From assembly GCF_902830275.1 (NCBI RefSeq), contig NZ_CADESW010000002.1, positions 434,001 to 498,000 of the forward strand: a stretch of 64,000 nt of DNA. The letters run 5' to 3'. Below, piece after piece: positions 55,519-64,000 of the stretch; the first letter of the stretch is position 1; the number at the start of each line of letters is the position of its first letter. The notes beneath the pieces were generated by a model. It was not told where the DNA came from, searched no databases, and saw nothing but the letters and a program-made list of their open reading frames with translations. The translations under genes were made by a program, and so were the position numbers. This DNA comes from Burkholderia stagnalis. GTDB lineage: Bacteria > Pseudomonadota > Gammaproteobacteria > Burkholderiales > Burkholderiaceae.

Positions 55519-57039
55519 ATGCCGATTTCCGTCCTCGCCGCCCGGTTCGCGCCCCGCGCCCGCCTCTGCCTGCGCGCCGCCGCCGTCCTCTCCGCCTGCA
55601 CCGCCCTCGCCTTCGCGCCGCCCGCGCAGGCCCGCAAGAAAGCGCACAAGCCGCCCGCCGTATCCGCCGCCGCGCGCGCGGCCGGGCTGCCGCCGGCCGT
55701 GCTCGTCGCGCTGCAGCGCGCGAAGGTGCCCGCGTCGGCGATGAGCGTGGTGGTCGAGCGGGTCGGCGACCCGGAGCCGCTGATCGCATGGAACGCGAGC
55801 CGTCCGATGCTGCCGGCGTCGACGATGAAGCTCGTGACGACCTTCTCGGGCCTGTCGATCCTCGGCCCCGACTTCCGCTGGCGCACGAGCGCGTACGCGG
55901 ACGGCCCGGTCGACCCGGACGGCACGCTGCAGGGCAACCTGTACATCAAGGGCACCGGCGATCCGAAGCTCGTGCCGGAGGAACTGGTCGACCTCGTCGA
56001 GAAGATCCGCAAGGCCGGCATCCGCCGCGTGAACGGCGGCCTCGTGCTCGACAAGACCTATTTCGCGGCGTCGACGCGCGACCTGCCGGCGTTCGACGAC
56101 GACGCAAGCGCGCCGTACAACGTCGGCCCCGATCCGCTGCTGTACGCATTCAAGGCCATCTCGTTCACGGTGACGCCGGGCGACGACGGCAAGGTCGCGG
56201 TCGACGTGCTGCCGCCGCTCGCGAACCTGTCGATCGACAACCAGCTCTACGAGGGCGGCGGCTCGTGCGGCGCGGCGGCGTCGGCCGCACGCCCGACGCT
56301 GACGGCCGGCGACGGCATGCTGACCGCGTCGTTCGCGGGCGACTACCCGCTGCGCTGCGGCGCGCGCACGACCAACCTCGCGATCCTCGACCACACGACC
56401 TTCTTCGCGCGCGGCTTCCTCGCGTTGTGGCAGCAGGACGGCGGCACCATCGCGGGCCCCGTCAGCGAGGGCAAGGTGCCGGCCACCGCGCGGCCCGTCG
56501 CCGTGCATCACAGCCCGGTGCTCGGCAGCGTCGTCTACGACATCAACAAGTTCAGCAACAACGTGATGGCGCGCAACCTGTTCCTGACGATCGGCGCGGA
56601 AAGCGGCAAGCCGCCCGCCACGCCCGAGCAGTCGAGCCGCGTGATCCGCGCGTTCCTGCAGAAGAACGGCGTCGCGATGCCCGATCTCGCGCTCGACAAC
56701 GGCTCGGGGCTGTCGCGCGACGAGCACGTGAGCGCGCAGTCGCTCGCCGCGCTGCTGCAGGCCGCGAACGCGAGCCCGGTCGCGCAGGCATTCATCGATT
56801 CACTGCCGATCGCGGGCATCGACGGCACGATGAAGAACCGGCTCACCAACGCGGGCGTGCTCGGCAACGCGCACATCAAGACCGGCACGCTGCGCGACGT
56901 GCGCGCGATCGCGGGCTACGTCGCGGGCGCGGACGGCACGAGCTACGTCGTCGTCAGCTTCATCAACGACGATCACGCGGAAGCCGCGCGCGCCGCGCAC
57001 GACAGCCTGCTCGAATGGATCTACGCGGGCGCGCACTGA
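55519..57039 (+). CDS. dacB: D-alanyl-D-alanine carboxypeptidase/endopeptidase (PBP4)
   Basis: A 506-residue periplasmic class C penicillin-binding protein that trims pentapeptides and cleaves peptide cross-links. A signal peptide ends near residue 38 (PAQARK). The three active-site motifs are Ser101-Thr-Met-Lys104 in LPASTMKL, SNN in FSNNVMARNL, and KTGT in HIKTGTLRD. The large insertion between the first two motifs is typical of PBP4. The ATG at 55519 starts the signal peptide. TACAAT at 55459-55464 is a possible -10. It is divergent from the two-component genes. Confidence 0.93.
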   Translation: MPISVLAARFAPRARLCLRAAAVLSACTALAFAPPAQARKKAHKPPAVSAAARAAGLPPAVLVALQRAKVPASAMSVVVERVGDPEPLIAWNASRPMLPASTMKLVTTFSGLSILGPDFRWRTSAYADGPVDPDGTLQGNLYIKGTGDPKLVPEELVDLVEKIRKAGIRRVNGGLVLDKTYFAASTRDLPAFDDDASAPYNVGPDPLLYAFKAISFTVTPGDDGKVAVDVLPPLANLSIDNQLYEGGGSCGAAASAARPTLTAGDGMLTASFAGDYPLRCGARTTNLAILDHTTFFARGFLALWQQDGGTIAGPVSEGKVPATARPVAVHHSPVLGSVVYDINKFSNNVMARNLFLTIGAESGKPPATPEQSSRVIRAFLQKNGVAMPDLALDNGSGLSRDEHVSAQSLAALLQAANASPVAQAFIDSLPIAGIDGTMKNRLTNAGVLGNAHIKTGTLRDVRAIAGYVAGADGTSYVVVSFINDDHAEAARAAHDSLLEWIYAGAH

Positions 57040-57276
57040 GCCGTGGCCGGGCCGGCACGCCCGCCCGGCCCGCGCGCAAGCCGTTTCCGTAAAACGGGGC
57101 CGCACCGCCCGGCCCCGCACGGCGCGGCTTCGGTAGAAACCCTGTCCTCTGAGGGAACCCTCTACGCTGCCCCCTCGCCTAGCGCGACCCGATTGCGTAG
57201 GCTGTTGCCCTGATCAATATCGATCGGGCCACAGGCCCGGCCACATGGCTTGCAGGGGATAGGAGGAGACACGTCC
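57040..57276. other. Gap after dacB
   Basis: 237 bp with a GC hairpin near 57095-57117 (arms CGGGGCC / GGCCCCG, no T-run) and a palindromic ATCAATATCGAT-like stretch near 57212. No gene recognised. Confidence 0.4.
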
Positions 57277-57519
57277 ATGCGATTCGACGTCGAATTGCTG
57301 CTGCTCGCACTGGCGCCCGTCTTCCTGCGCTGCATCGGCCGGGAAGCCCGGCACCTCGCGCGCAAGCGTCCGCAGGACGCCGTTTACGGCTGGCGCGACA
57401 CGCTGCCCGCGGTTTTCGGCCCGCCTGAACGGGCGAGCACTTATCATGCACGCATCGTCGGCGCCGCCGTCGACGATCCCCGCGCCGCACTGTTCGCGGG
57501 CCCGCACCGACAACACTAG
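57277..57519 (+). CDS. Possible small protein of 80 residues
   Basis: An open frame of 81 codons starting with ATG at 57277, with the strong ribosome-site sequence GGAGGAGA 7-14 nt upstream. The first ~18 residues are hydrophobic (VELLLLALAPVFL), followed by a basic, cysteine-containing segment and no recognisable domain. No neighbour suggests a role. The ribosome site and single clean start are the reasons to list it. It could be a chance frame in GC-rich DNA; comparison with other Burkholderia would settle this. Confidence 0.42.
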   Translation: MRFDVELLLLALAPVFLRCIGREARHLARKRPQDAVYGWRDTLPAVFGPPERASTYHARIVGAAVDDPRAALFAGPHRQH

Positions 57520-57614
57520 AATCCATTTCAGCCAACGGCCGCCGCGCGACCCGAACCTGAGCGGGCAAGCGGCAGATGCAAGACATCGGGCCATATCTAC
57601 GAGGAGATCCAACG

Positions 57615-58751
57615 ATGCAACCACAACGCACCGCACCGTCCCGCGCCCGGCAACGCCTGCTGCGCACCGCTCAGGTCGCGATCGCCGGCGCCGCGCTCGC
57701 GCTGCTCGCCGCATGCGGCGGCGGCGGCGACGACAACAACAACGCGTCCAGCACGCCGCCGTCAGGCGTGAAGATGCAGGTCGTCTCGTTCGGCGACAGC
57801 CTGTCCGACGTCGGCACCTACTCGCAGATCCTGCTCGGCTTCGGCGGCGGCCGCTTCACGACCAACCCGGGCCAGGTCTGGACGCAGAACGTCGCGACGT
57901 ACTACGGCGACACGCTGCAGCCGGCCAACCAGGGCGGCTTCGGCATCCCGCTGCAGGCGACGGGCGGCCTCGGCTATGCGCAGGGCGGCTCGCGCGTCAC
58001 GCTGCAGCCGGGCATCGGCCACGCGGACGCAAGCGTGCCGAATTCGGACTTCGCGCAGGCGACGACGACGCCGATCGCCGACCAGGTCAAGCAGTACCTG
58101 TCGCAGCACGGCAGCTTCAACGCCGGCCAGATCGTGCTGATCAACGGCGGCGCGAACGACATCTTCTACCAGGCGCAGGTCGCGCAGGCGCAGGGCAATA
58201 CGCCGGCCGCCCAGCTCGCGGCCGCGCAGGCGATCGGCCTTGCCGCGCAGCAGCTTGGCGGGCTCGTGCAGCAGATCGTCGCGGCGGGCGCCACGCACGT
58301 GTTCGTGTCGAACGTGCCGGACATCGGCGGCACGCCGCTCGCGCTGCAAGGCGGCACGCAGGCCGTGTTCACGCAACTGTCGGGGCTGTTCAACAAGACG
58401 CTCGCGGGCACGCTCGCCGCGCTCAAGGTCGATCCGACGAAGTACAAGCTGGTCGACGTGTTCACGTGGCAGGACGGCATCGCGGCCGCCTACCAGGCGA
58501 ACGGCTTCACCGTGTCGAACACCGACACCGCGTGCAACCTGAAGGCGATGGTGGCGGCCGCAACGAAGTTCGGCGCGCCGGTGCCCACGGCCTTCGGTTC
58601 GTCGCTGTTCTGCTCGCCGCAGACCTACACGACGCCGAACGCGGACCAGACCTTCATGTTCGCCGACTCCGTCCACCCGTCGACGCGCCTGCACGCGCTG
58701 TACGCACAGTTCGTCGAGCAGCAGATCGCAGCGACCGGCGTCGGCAAGTAA
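57615..58751 (+). CDS. SGNH-family lipoprotein esterase/lipase
   Basis: A 378-residue GDSL hydrolase. A lipoprotein signal ends in ALLAAC with lipidation at Cys34, followed by a Gly/Asp/Asn-rich linker. Block I is SFGDSLSD (nucleophile Ser62), block III GGANDIF, and block V DSVHPS with the catalytic Asp and His. It is probably anchored in the cell envelope and acts on acyl esters. The ATG at 57615 has GAGGAG 8 nt upstream. A strong terminator follows at 58787, so it is transcribed alone or with the small frame before it. Confidence 0.9.
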   Translation: MQPQRTAPSRARQRLLRTAQVAIAGAALALLAACGGGGDDNNNASSTPPSGVKMQVVSFGDSLSDVGTYSQILLGFGGGRFTTNPGQVWTQNVATYYGDTLQPANQGGFGIPLQATGGLGYAQGGSRVTLQPGIGHADASVPNSDFAQATTTPIADQVKQYLSQHGSFNAGQIVLINGGANDIFYQAQVAQAQGNTPAAQLAAAQAIGLAAQQLGGLVQQIVAAGATHVFVSNVPDIGGTPLALQGGTQAVFTQLSGLFNKTLAGTLAALKVDPTKYKLVDVFTWQDGIAAAYQANGFTVSNTDTACNLKAMVAAATKFGAPVPTAFGSSLFCSPQTYTTPNADQTFMFADSVHPSTRLHALYAQFVEQQIAATGVGK

Positions 58752-58786
58752 GCGCGGCGCACGCGGCCCTTTCGCGGCCGCAAACG

Positions 58787-58823
58787 AAAATGCCCGACCG
58801 GTTCGCCGGTCGGGCATTTTTTT
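58787..58823. terminator. Intrinsic terminator between the esterase gene and tsaC
   Basis: A long perfect stem (AAATGCCCGACCGG / CCGGTCGGGCATTT, loop TTCG) is followed by a run of T on the plus strand; the A-run on the other side gives T on the minus strand too. It ends the esterase gene and can also end the convergent tsaC-purK transcript. Confidence 0.93.
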
Positions 58824-58875
58824 GTCGCGTGTCGCTGTTCGGTACGTCAGGTTCCCGGACGAGCGCGCGACCGCC

Positions 58876-59904
58876 CTACTCCCGCGCCTCGAACGCGGCC
58901 GCCGCGCGGCCCAGGCGATCGTTGACCGCGATCCACTCGACGGTGTCCGGCAGCTTCTCGACGAGAATTCGCACGACCTGCGCGCGATCGAGCGCGCGCA
59001 GCATCCCGTACAGCTCGCGCGCATACGCCTGCGGATCTTCCGGCGCGGCGACGAAATGGACGTCGGCGGCCTGCGCCCAGCGGCCCGCGCGCGACGCGCG
59101 GGCAACCAATGCGACCCGCTCGCCCGCCGCATGCGCGGCCGCGAGCAGCGGCTCGAGCGCATCGAACGGCAGCAGCGCGAGCGGCGTGCGCGGCGCGTAA
59201 TGCGCCTTCAGCGTGCCGGACGCGCGCGGCGCGGTGGCGTCGCTGCCGTCCGGCAGCCGCGGCGCGCGGCCGAGCACGTCGGCGATCTGCTGCGGGCTCA
59301 CGTGGCCCGGGCGCAGCAGCGCGGGGAAGCCGCGCGACAGGTCGAGGATGGTCGACTCGATGCCGACTTCCGACGGCCCGCCGTCCAGCACGTGCACCGT
59401 ATCGCCGAACTCGTCGCGCACGTGCTGCGCGGTCGTCGGGCTCACGTGCCCGAACCGGTTCGCGGACGGCGCGGCGACGCCGCCGTGCCCGCCGCGCCGC
59501 GCGCTGAACGCGGCCAGCAGCGCCTGCGCGACCGGATGCGACGGGCAGCGCAGGCCGACCGAGTCCTGGCCGCCGCTCACCGCGTCCGGAATGCGCGGAT
59601 GGCGCTTCAGGATCAGCGTCAGCGGGCCCGGCCAGAACGCGTCGATGAGCGCCTGCGCATCGGCCGGCAGCGCGTCGACCCAGTAGCCCGGATCGCCGCC
59701 CGGCGGCAGGTGCACGATCACCGGGTGGTTCGCCGGCCGGCCCTTCGCCGCGTAGATGCGCGCGACCGCGTCGGGGTTGGCGGCATCGCCGCCGAGCCCG
59801 TAGACGGTCTCGGTCGGGAACGCGACGAGCTGCCCCGCATCGAGCAGCGCGGCGGCCGCGTCGATCTGCTCGCGCGTGACGGAGGTCGGGAGATCGGTTG
59901 GCAT
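58876..59904 (-). CDS. tsaC: L-threonylcarbamoyladenylate synthase, Sua5 type
   Basis: Makes threonylcarbamoyl-AMP from threonine, bicarbonate and ATP, the first step of t6A synthesis. The 342-residue length shows it is the two-domain Sua5 form rather than the short TsaC. An N-terminal YrdC domain (FPTETVYGLGGDA, AAKGRPANHPVIVHL, SANRFGHVSPTTAQHV, STILDLS) is joined to a C-terminal Sua5 domain (about 225-340). The ATG at 59904 begins MPTDLP; a GTG at 59910 is possible. It starts 11 bp after the purK stop and is probably in the same operon. TsaE is encoded at the other end of this window. Confidence 0.92.
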   Translation of the reverse strand: MPTDLPTSVTREQIDAAAALLDAGQLVAFPTETVYGLGGDAANPDAVARIYAAKGRPANHPVIVHLPPGGDPGYWVDALPADAQALIDAFWPGPLTLILKRHPRIPDAVSGGQDSVGLRCPSHPVAQALLAAFSARRGGHGGVAAPSANRFGHVSPTTAQHVRDEFGDTVHVLDGGPSEVGIESTILDLSRGFPALLRPGHVSPQQIADVLGRAPRLPDGSDATAPRASGTLKAHYAPRTPLALLPFDALEPLLAAAHAAGERVALVARASRAGRWAQAADVHFVAAPEDPQAYARELYGMLRALDRAQVVRILVEKLPDTVEWIAVNDRLGRAAAAFEARE

Positions 59905-59915
59905 CGGCACGGCGC

Positions 59916-61109
59916 TCAGTCGAGCGGCACGCGCAGCAGCTGCGCGCACGCGGTGGCCGCGGCAAGCGCCTCGTCGCGCGTCGCCGCCGTGAAGTTCACG
60001 TGGCCCATCTTGCGGCCGACGCGCGCCTCTTCCTTGCCGTACAGGTGCAGATGCGAAGCCGGCATCGCCGCGACCTGGTCCCACGGCGGCGTGACCGCGT
60101 CGCCGGCGGCGCCGTTCGGGAACCACACGTCGCCGAGGATGTTCAGCATCGCGGCCGGCGAATGCTGGCGCGGGTTGCCGAGCGGCATGCGCGTCATCGC
60201 GCGCACCTGCTGCTCGAACTGGCTCGTCGCGCACGCATCGACCGTGTAGTGGCCGGAGTTGTGCGGGCGCGGCGCCATCTCGTTCGCGACGAGCGAGCCG
60301 TCTTCCAGCACGAAGAATTCGACGCACAGCACGCCGACGTAGCCGAGCGTGTCGGCAATCCGCACCGCGGCCTGCTGCGCCTGCTCGACGAGCGCGGCGT
60401 CCGCCGCCGGCGCGGGCACGACCGTCAGCGCCAGAATGCCGTCGTGATGCGCGTTCTGCGCGAGCGGGAACGCGGCCGAGCGGCCGTCGGCGCCGCGCGC
60501 GATCAGCGCCGACACCTCGTATTTCAGCGGCAGGCGCTTTTCGAGCACGCACGGCACGCCGCCGAGCGCCGCGTGCGCGTCGCGCGCTTCCTGCGCGGTG
60601 CGTACCCGCACCTGCCCCTTGCCGTCGTAGCCGAGGCGCGCGGTCTTCAGGATGCCCGGCAGCACCGCGTCGAGCGCGGCATCGTCGAGCGCGGCGAGCG
60701 CCGCGGCCGATTCGAGCACCACGTGCGGCGCGACCGGCACGCCGGACGCCTCGATGAAGCGCTTCTCCGCGATCCGGTCCTGCGCGACCGCGACGCAGCG
60801 GCCGGCCGGCGCGACGAAGGTCGTGCGCGCGAGGAAATCGAGGCTCGCGGCCGGCACGTTCTCGAACTCGGTCGACACCGCGTCGCACAGCGCCGCCAGT
60901 TCGGCGAGCGCGGCCTCGTCGTCGTACGCGGCGCGCAGGTGGCGGTCCGCGACCGTGCCGGCGGGGCTGGTCGGATCGGGGTCGAGCACCGCGACGCGAT
61001 AGCCCATCGATTGCGCGGCGAAGCAGAACATGCGGCCGAGCTGGCCGCCGCCGACCATGCCCAGCCAGGCGCCGGGCAGGATCGGGGAAGAGGATTGAGG
61101 AGTGGTCAT
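59916..61109 (-). CDS. purK: N5-carboxyaminoimidazole ribonucleotide synthase PurK
   Basis: ATP-grasp enzyme that carboxylates AIR to N5-CAIR in purine synthesis. The 397-residue protein opens with [13 protein letters not shown], then [31 protein letters not shown], and [15 protein letters not shown] near the catalytic region (written [14 protein letters not shown]). The ATG at 61109 (MTTPQ) is used; an upstream in-frame ATG at 61157 adds an Arg/Pro-rich stretch without similarity. It follows purE by about 105 bp and works directly with it. Confidence 0.95.
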   Translation of the reverse strand: MTTPQSSSPILPGAWLGMVGGGQLGRMFCFAAQSMGYRVAVLDPDPTSPAGTVADRHLRAAYDDEAALAELAALCDAVSTEFENVPAASLDFLARTTFVAPAGRCVAVAQDRIAEKRFIEASGVPVAPHVVLESAAALAALDDAALDAVLPGILKTARLGYDGKGQVRVRTAQEARDAHAALGGVPCVLEKRLPLKYEVSALIARGADGRSAAFPLAQNAHHDGILALTVVPAPAADAALVEQAQQAAVRIADTLGYVGVLCVEFFVLEDGSLVANEMAPRPHNSGHYTVDACATSQFEQQVRAMTRMPLGNPRQHSPAAMLNILGDVWFPNGAAGDAVTPPWDQVAAMPASHLHLYGKEEARVGRKMGHVNFTAATRDEALAAATACAQLLRVPLD

Positions 61110-61214
61110 GTCAGTGGTCGGTCGCGGCGGGCAGCGCGCCCGCCGCAGTGAGGACAATCCGGGTTCGACGACCCGTTTGCCGGGCTGCCCTGGTTCGCGG
61201 GCGGCCCATTGCGT

Positions 61215-61736
61215 TCATTCCAGCGGCGGCAGCACCATCGCGTGCGCGGCCTCGTTCTGGCGCACGCGGAACGCGGCGAGGCGGTTCGCGTAGTCGACCG
61301 ACGTGCCGGACAGGATCGACACCGCGAACAACGCCGCGTTCGCCGCGCCGGCCTCGCCGATCGCGAAAGTCGCGACCGGCACGCCCTTCGGCATCTGCAC
61401 GATCGAGTGCAGCGAATCGACGCCCTTCAGGTACTTGCTCGCGACCGGCACGCCGAGCACCGGCACCGTCGTCTTCGCGGCGAGCATGCCCGGCAGGTGA
61501 GCCGCGCCGCCCGCGCCCGCGATGATCGCGCGCAGGCCGCGCTCGCGGGCCTTCTCGGCATAGTCGAACATCTCGTCGGGCATCCGGTGCGCGGACACGA
61601 CCTTTGCCTCGTAAGGCACGCCGAATTCCTGCAGGATCGCCACCGCATGCTTCATCACGTCCCAGTCGGAACTCGAACCCATCAGCACGCCGATGAGCGG
61701 CGCGCTGTGCGTGTGGGCGGTCTGGACTTCACTCAT
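61215..61736 (-). CDS. purE: N5-carboxyaminoimidazole ribonucleotide mutase PurE
   Basis: Converts N5-CAIR to CAIR, the step after PurK. The 173-residue protein is the class I size. Family sequences are [46 protein letters not shown] and [13 protein letters not shown]. The ATG at 61736 has GGAACG upstream. It lies 22 bp after purC and before purK, giving the operon order purC-purE-purK-tsaC. Confidence 0.96.
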   Translation of the reverse strand: MSEVQTAHTHSAPLIGVLMGSSSDWDVMKHAVAILQEFGVPYEAKVVSAHRMPDEMFDYAEKARERGLRAIIAGAGGAAHLPGMLAAKTTVPVLGVPVASKYLKGVDSLHSIVQMPKGVPVATFAIGEAGAANAALFAVSILSGTSVDYANRLAAFRVRQNEAAHAMVLPPLE

Positions 61737-61758
61737 CGCACGTTCCTTTCGTCGAAGC

Positions 61759-62649
61759 TCAGGCGAGCTGCTCGCCGGTGATGCGCTCGAGCGCTTCCTG
61801 GTACTTCGCGGCCGTCTTCTCGACGACGTCGGCCGGCAGCGCCGGCGCCGGCGCCGTCTTGCCCCACGGCTGCGCCTCGAGCCAGTCGCGCACGAACTGC
61901 TTGTCGAACGACGGCGGGTTCGTGCCGACCTGGTACTGGTCGGCCGGCCAGAAGCGCGACGAATCGGCCGTCAGCACTTCGTCCATCAGGTAAAGCTTGC
62001 CGTGGTTGTCGAGACCGAATTCGAACTTGGTGTCGGCGATGATGATGCCGCGCGTCGCCGCGTAGTCGGCTGCTTCCTTGTACAGGCGGATCGAGATGTC
62101 GCGGATCGTCGCGGCCAGCTCGGTGCCGATGCGGCGCTCGGTTTCCTCGAACGTGATGTTCTCGTCGTGCTCGCCCATCTCGGCCTTCGCGGCGGGCGTG
62201 AAGATCGGCTCGGGCAGCTTCTGCGCGTTCTGCAGGCCTTCCGGCAGCTTGACGCCGCACACCGCGCCGCTCGCCTGGTATTCCTTCCAGCCGCTGCCGG
62301 CCAGGTAGCCGCGCACGACCGCCTCGATCATGATCGGCTCGAGGCGCTTGACCACCACGCCGCGGCCCTTGACCTGCTCGACCTCGTCGGCCGCGACGAC
62401 GGCTTCCGGCGCGTCGCCCGTCAGGTGGTTAGGGACGATGTGCGCGAGCTTGTCGAACCAGAAGTTCGCCATCTGGTTCAGCACGCGGCCCTTGTTCGGA
62501 ATCGGCTCGCCCATGATCACGTCGAACGCCGACAGGCGGTCCGTCGTGACGATCAGGAGCTTGTCGTTGCCCACCGCGTAGTTGTCGCGGACCTTGCCGC
62601 GACCGAGGAGCGGCAGCGAGCGGAGCGTGGATTCGTAAAGGGTAGACAT
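61759..62649 (-). CDS. purC: SAICAR synthetase PurC
   Basis: Ligates aspartate to CAIR to give SAICAR. The 296-residue length matches the longer yeast-like bacterial form. Visible sequences are [53 protein letters not shown] and [15 protein letters not shown]. The ATG at 62649 is used. A hairpin resembling an intrinsic terminator lies only about 30 nt upstream, between it and fba, which leaves little room for a separate promoter. Confidence 0.96.
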   Translation of the reverse strand: MSTLYESTLRSLPLLGRGKVRDNYAVGNDKLLIVTTDRLSAFDVIMGEPIPNKGRVLNQMANFWFDKLAHIVPNHLTGDAPEAVVAADEVEQVKGRGVVVKRLEPIMIEAVVRGYLAGSGWKEYQASGAVCGVKLPEGLQNAQKLPEPIFTPAAKAEMGEHDENITFEETERRIGTELAATIRDISIRLYKEAADYAATRGIIIADTKFEFGLDNHGKLYLMDEVLTADSSRFWPADQYQVGTNPPSFDKQFVRDWLEAQPWGKTAPAPALPADVVEKTAAKYQEALERITGEQLA

Positions 62650-62677
62650 CGTCTTTTCGCAGATAAGGAGCCAAACA

Positions 62678-62719
62678 CAAAAAGGGAAACGCCGTTCCCC
62701 GCGGCTGGCGGGAACGGCG
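62678..62719 (-). terminator. Hairpin with T-rich tail between fba and purC
   Basis: On the minus strand CGCCGTTCCC / GGGAACGGCG (10 bp, 10-nt loop) is followed by TTTCCCTTTTT. It lies 130 bp past the fba stop and ends about 29 nt before purC. It is a terminator or an attenuator. Confidence 0.65.
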
Positions 62720-62799
62720 GCCTTGCGATTCGTCGGCGCACCCGGGCAACGTGGCCCGGGCGGCGCCGGCCGGCCCTGGTTCGGCCGGCGGGACGGTCA

Positions 62800-62823
62800 C
62801 GGCCGGCGGACATCCGCCGGCCG
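62800..62823. repeat. Perfect 11-bp-arm palindrome downstream of fba
   Basis: CGGCCGGCGGA and TCCGCCGGCCG are separated by CA, 25 bp after the fba stop. No T-run follows. It may protect the fba mRNA 3' end. Confidence 0.6.
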
Positions 62824-62847
62824 GCAGCCCCGGATCGTACTACAGTC

Positions 62848-63912
62848 TCAGCGCACGACCTGCGCGAGCTCGCCGGCCTTGTACTTCTCGGCGATCTTGT
62901 CGAGCGACACCGGCTTGATCTTGCCGGCCTGGCCTTCGCAGCCGAATGCGAGGTAGCGGTCGACGCAGATCTTCTTCGCCGCTTCGCGCGCGGGCTTCAG
63001 GTAGTCGCGCGGATCGAACTTGCCCGGGTTCTCGAACAGGTAGCGGCGGATCGCGCCCGTGATCGCCAGACGCAGGTCGGTGTCGATGTTGATCTTGCGC
63101 ACGCCGTGCTTGATGCCTTCCTGGATTTCCTCGACCGGCACGCCGTAGGTTTCCTTCATGTCGCCGCCGAACTGGCGGATTTCTTCCAGCAGCTCCTGCG
63201 GCACCGACGACGAACCGTGCATCACGAGGTGCGTGTTCGGAATGCGCGCGTGGATTTCCTTGATGCGCTGGATCGACAGGATGTCGCCCGTCGGCTTCTT
63301 CGAGAACTTGTACGCACCGTGCGACGTGCCGATCGCGATCGCGAGCGCATCGCACTGCGTGAGCTTCACGAAATCGGCGGCCTGCTCCGGATCGGTCAGC
63401 AGCTGCTCGCGGGTCATCGTGCCCTCGGCGCCGTGGCCGTCTTCCTTGTCGCCCTTCATCGTCTCGAGCGAGCCGAGCACGCCGAGTTCCGCCTCGACCG
63501 TCACGCCGATCGAGTGCGCCATCTCGACGACCTTGCGCGACACGTCGACGTTGTATTCGTACGATGCAACCGTCTTGCCGTCCGCCTCGAGCGAACCGTC
63601 CATCATCACGCTGGTGAAGCCGCTGCGGATCGCCGCCATGCAGACCGCCGGCGACTGGCCGTGATCCTGGTGCATCACGACCGGGATGTGCGGATACGAC
63701 TCGACCGCGGCCTCGATCAGGTGGCGCAGGAACGGCTCGCCCGCATACTTACGCGCGCCGGCCGACGCCTGCATGATCACGGGTGCGCCGACCTGGTCCG
63801 CCGCCGCCATGATCGCCTGCACCTGCTCCAGGTTGTTCACGTTGAAGGCCGGCAGGCCGTAACCGTGCTCTGCCGCGTGGTCCAGCAATTGACGCATTGA
63901 TACGAGAGGCAT
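62848..63912 (-). CDS. fba: Class II fructose-bisphosphate aldolase
   Basis: Zinc-dependent aldolase of glycolysis and gluconeogenesis. The 354-residue protein is of the CbbA/Calvin-cycle-like subtype. Metal and substrate residues are visible in [43 protein letters not shown] and [19 protein letters not shown] is near the C-terminal part. The ATG at 63912 has AAGGAG 7 nt upstream. A pyruvate kinase gene is often upstream in Burkholderia, but the window ends before this can be seen. The last 88 bp of the window hold no recognisable feature. Confidence 0.95.
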   Translation of the reverse strand: MPLVSMRQLLDHAAEHGYGLPAFNVNNLEQVQAIMAAADQVGAPVIMQASAGARKYAGEPFLRHLIEAAVESYPHIPVVMHQDHGQSPAVCMAAIRSGFTSVMMDGSLEADGKTVASYEYNVDVSRKVVEMAHSIGVTVEAELGVLGSLETMKGDKEDGHGAEGTMTREQLLTDPEQAADFVKLTQCDALAIAIGTSHGAYKFSKKPTGDILSIQRIKEIHARIPNTHLVMHGSSSVPQELLEEIRQFGGDMKETYGVPVEEIQEGIKHGVRKINIDTDLRLAITGAIRRYLFENPGKFDPRDYLKPAREAAKKICVDRYLAFGCEGQAGKIKPVSLDKIAEKYKAGELAQVVR

Positions 63913-64000
63913 TGTGGAACTCCTTGAATGAAAACCGGTGCGCCCTGTGCGCCGGCGCGGCCTGGCCCGGTGTTCCCCCGGGCGGACGGGCGCGGCTGAG

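Overview
The window is GC-rich, densely coded DNA with the codon bias, gene content and gene order of a Burkholderia chromosome, most likely the main chromosome of a B. cepacia complex species. This rests on the Lrp-type regulator beside a kynB-kynU-kynA operon, a BpeAB-OprB-like RND pump with a divergent TetR gene, and the purC-purE-purK run next to a class II aldolase, all set among core housekeeping genes. I could not run a search, so the species is not assigned. About 48 protein genes are supported. I saw no rRNA, tRNA, IS element, prophage or CRISPR array.

Layout. 1-9.2 kb holds housekeeping genes: queG (cut by the window edge), tsaE, amiC, an EamA exporter, a pirin, cnoX, tcdA, pdxH and cfa. 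9.2-14 kb holds a DUF72 protein with a disordered N-terminus, a short 8/9-bp tandem repeat array, msrA, a selenium-binding-protein/methanethiol-oxidase homologue coupled to a membrane protein, and a flavin reductase. 14.5-18.1 kb is the kynurenine pathway from tryptophan to anthranilate with its regulator. 18.4-31.9 kb is a polyol catabolism locus in two opposing blocks: dalD-xylB-regulator on the plus strand, and a sorbitol/mannitol ABC importer with sorbitol dehydrogenase and a HAD phosphatase on the minus strand. A serine hydrolase/DHA1 exporter pair and a LysR gene lie between the blocks. 32.2-35.3 kb is a zur-znuA-znuC-znuB zinc-uptake operon. 35.4-37.4 kb is glutathione-dependent formaldehyde detoxification. 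A second FGGY kinase and an NCS2 purine permease follow. 41-48 kb is the RND multidrug pump and its repressor. 48.1-51.6 kb holds an isochorismatase-like hydrolase with a divergent DJ-1/AraC regulator, a CoxG-like protein, a DUF427 protein and a secreted protein. 51.7-55.3 kb is an HtrA/DegP protease beside an OmpR-type two-component system. 55.5-58.8 kb has dacB and a lipoprotein SGNH esterase. 58.9-63.9 kb has a Sua5-type tsaC, purK, purE, purC and class II fba.

How the genes work together. The two polyol blocks carry a matching 32-bp operator-like element upstream of dalD and upstream of the sorbitol dehydrogenase gene, so one regulator, plausibly the SorC/DeoR-like protein encoded after xylB, may control both. 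The RND operon has an almost perfect AcrR-type operator over its promoter. A PmrA/QseB-like direct repeat lies upstream of degP, suggesting the adjacent two-component system controls the protease. A palindrome in front of zur fits zinc-dependent repression of the znu operon.

Most of the window is ordinary core genome and I did not find a clearly new multi-gene system. The observations I rate highest are the shared polyol operator, the DUF72 protein with a sliding-clamp-binding-like motif, the PmrA-like box at degP, the histidine-rich tail on ZnuC instead of ZnuA, and the selenium-binding-protein/membrane-protein couple.
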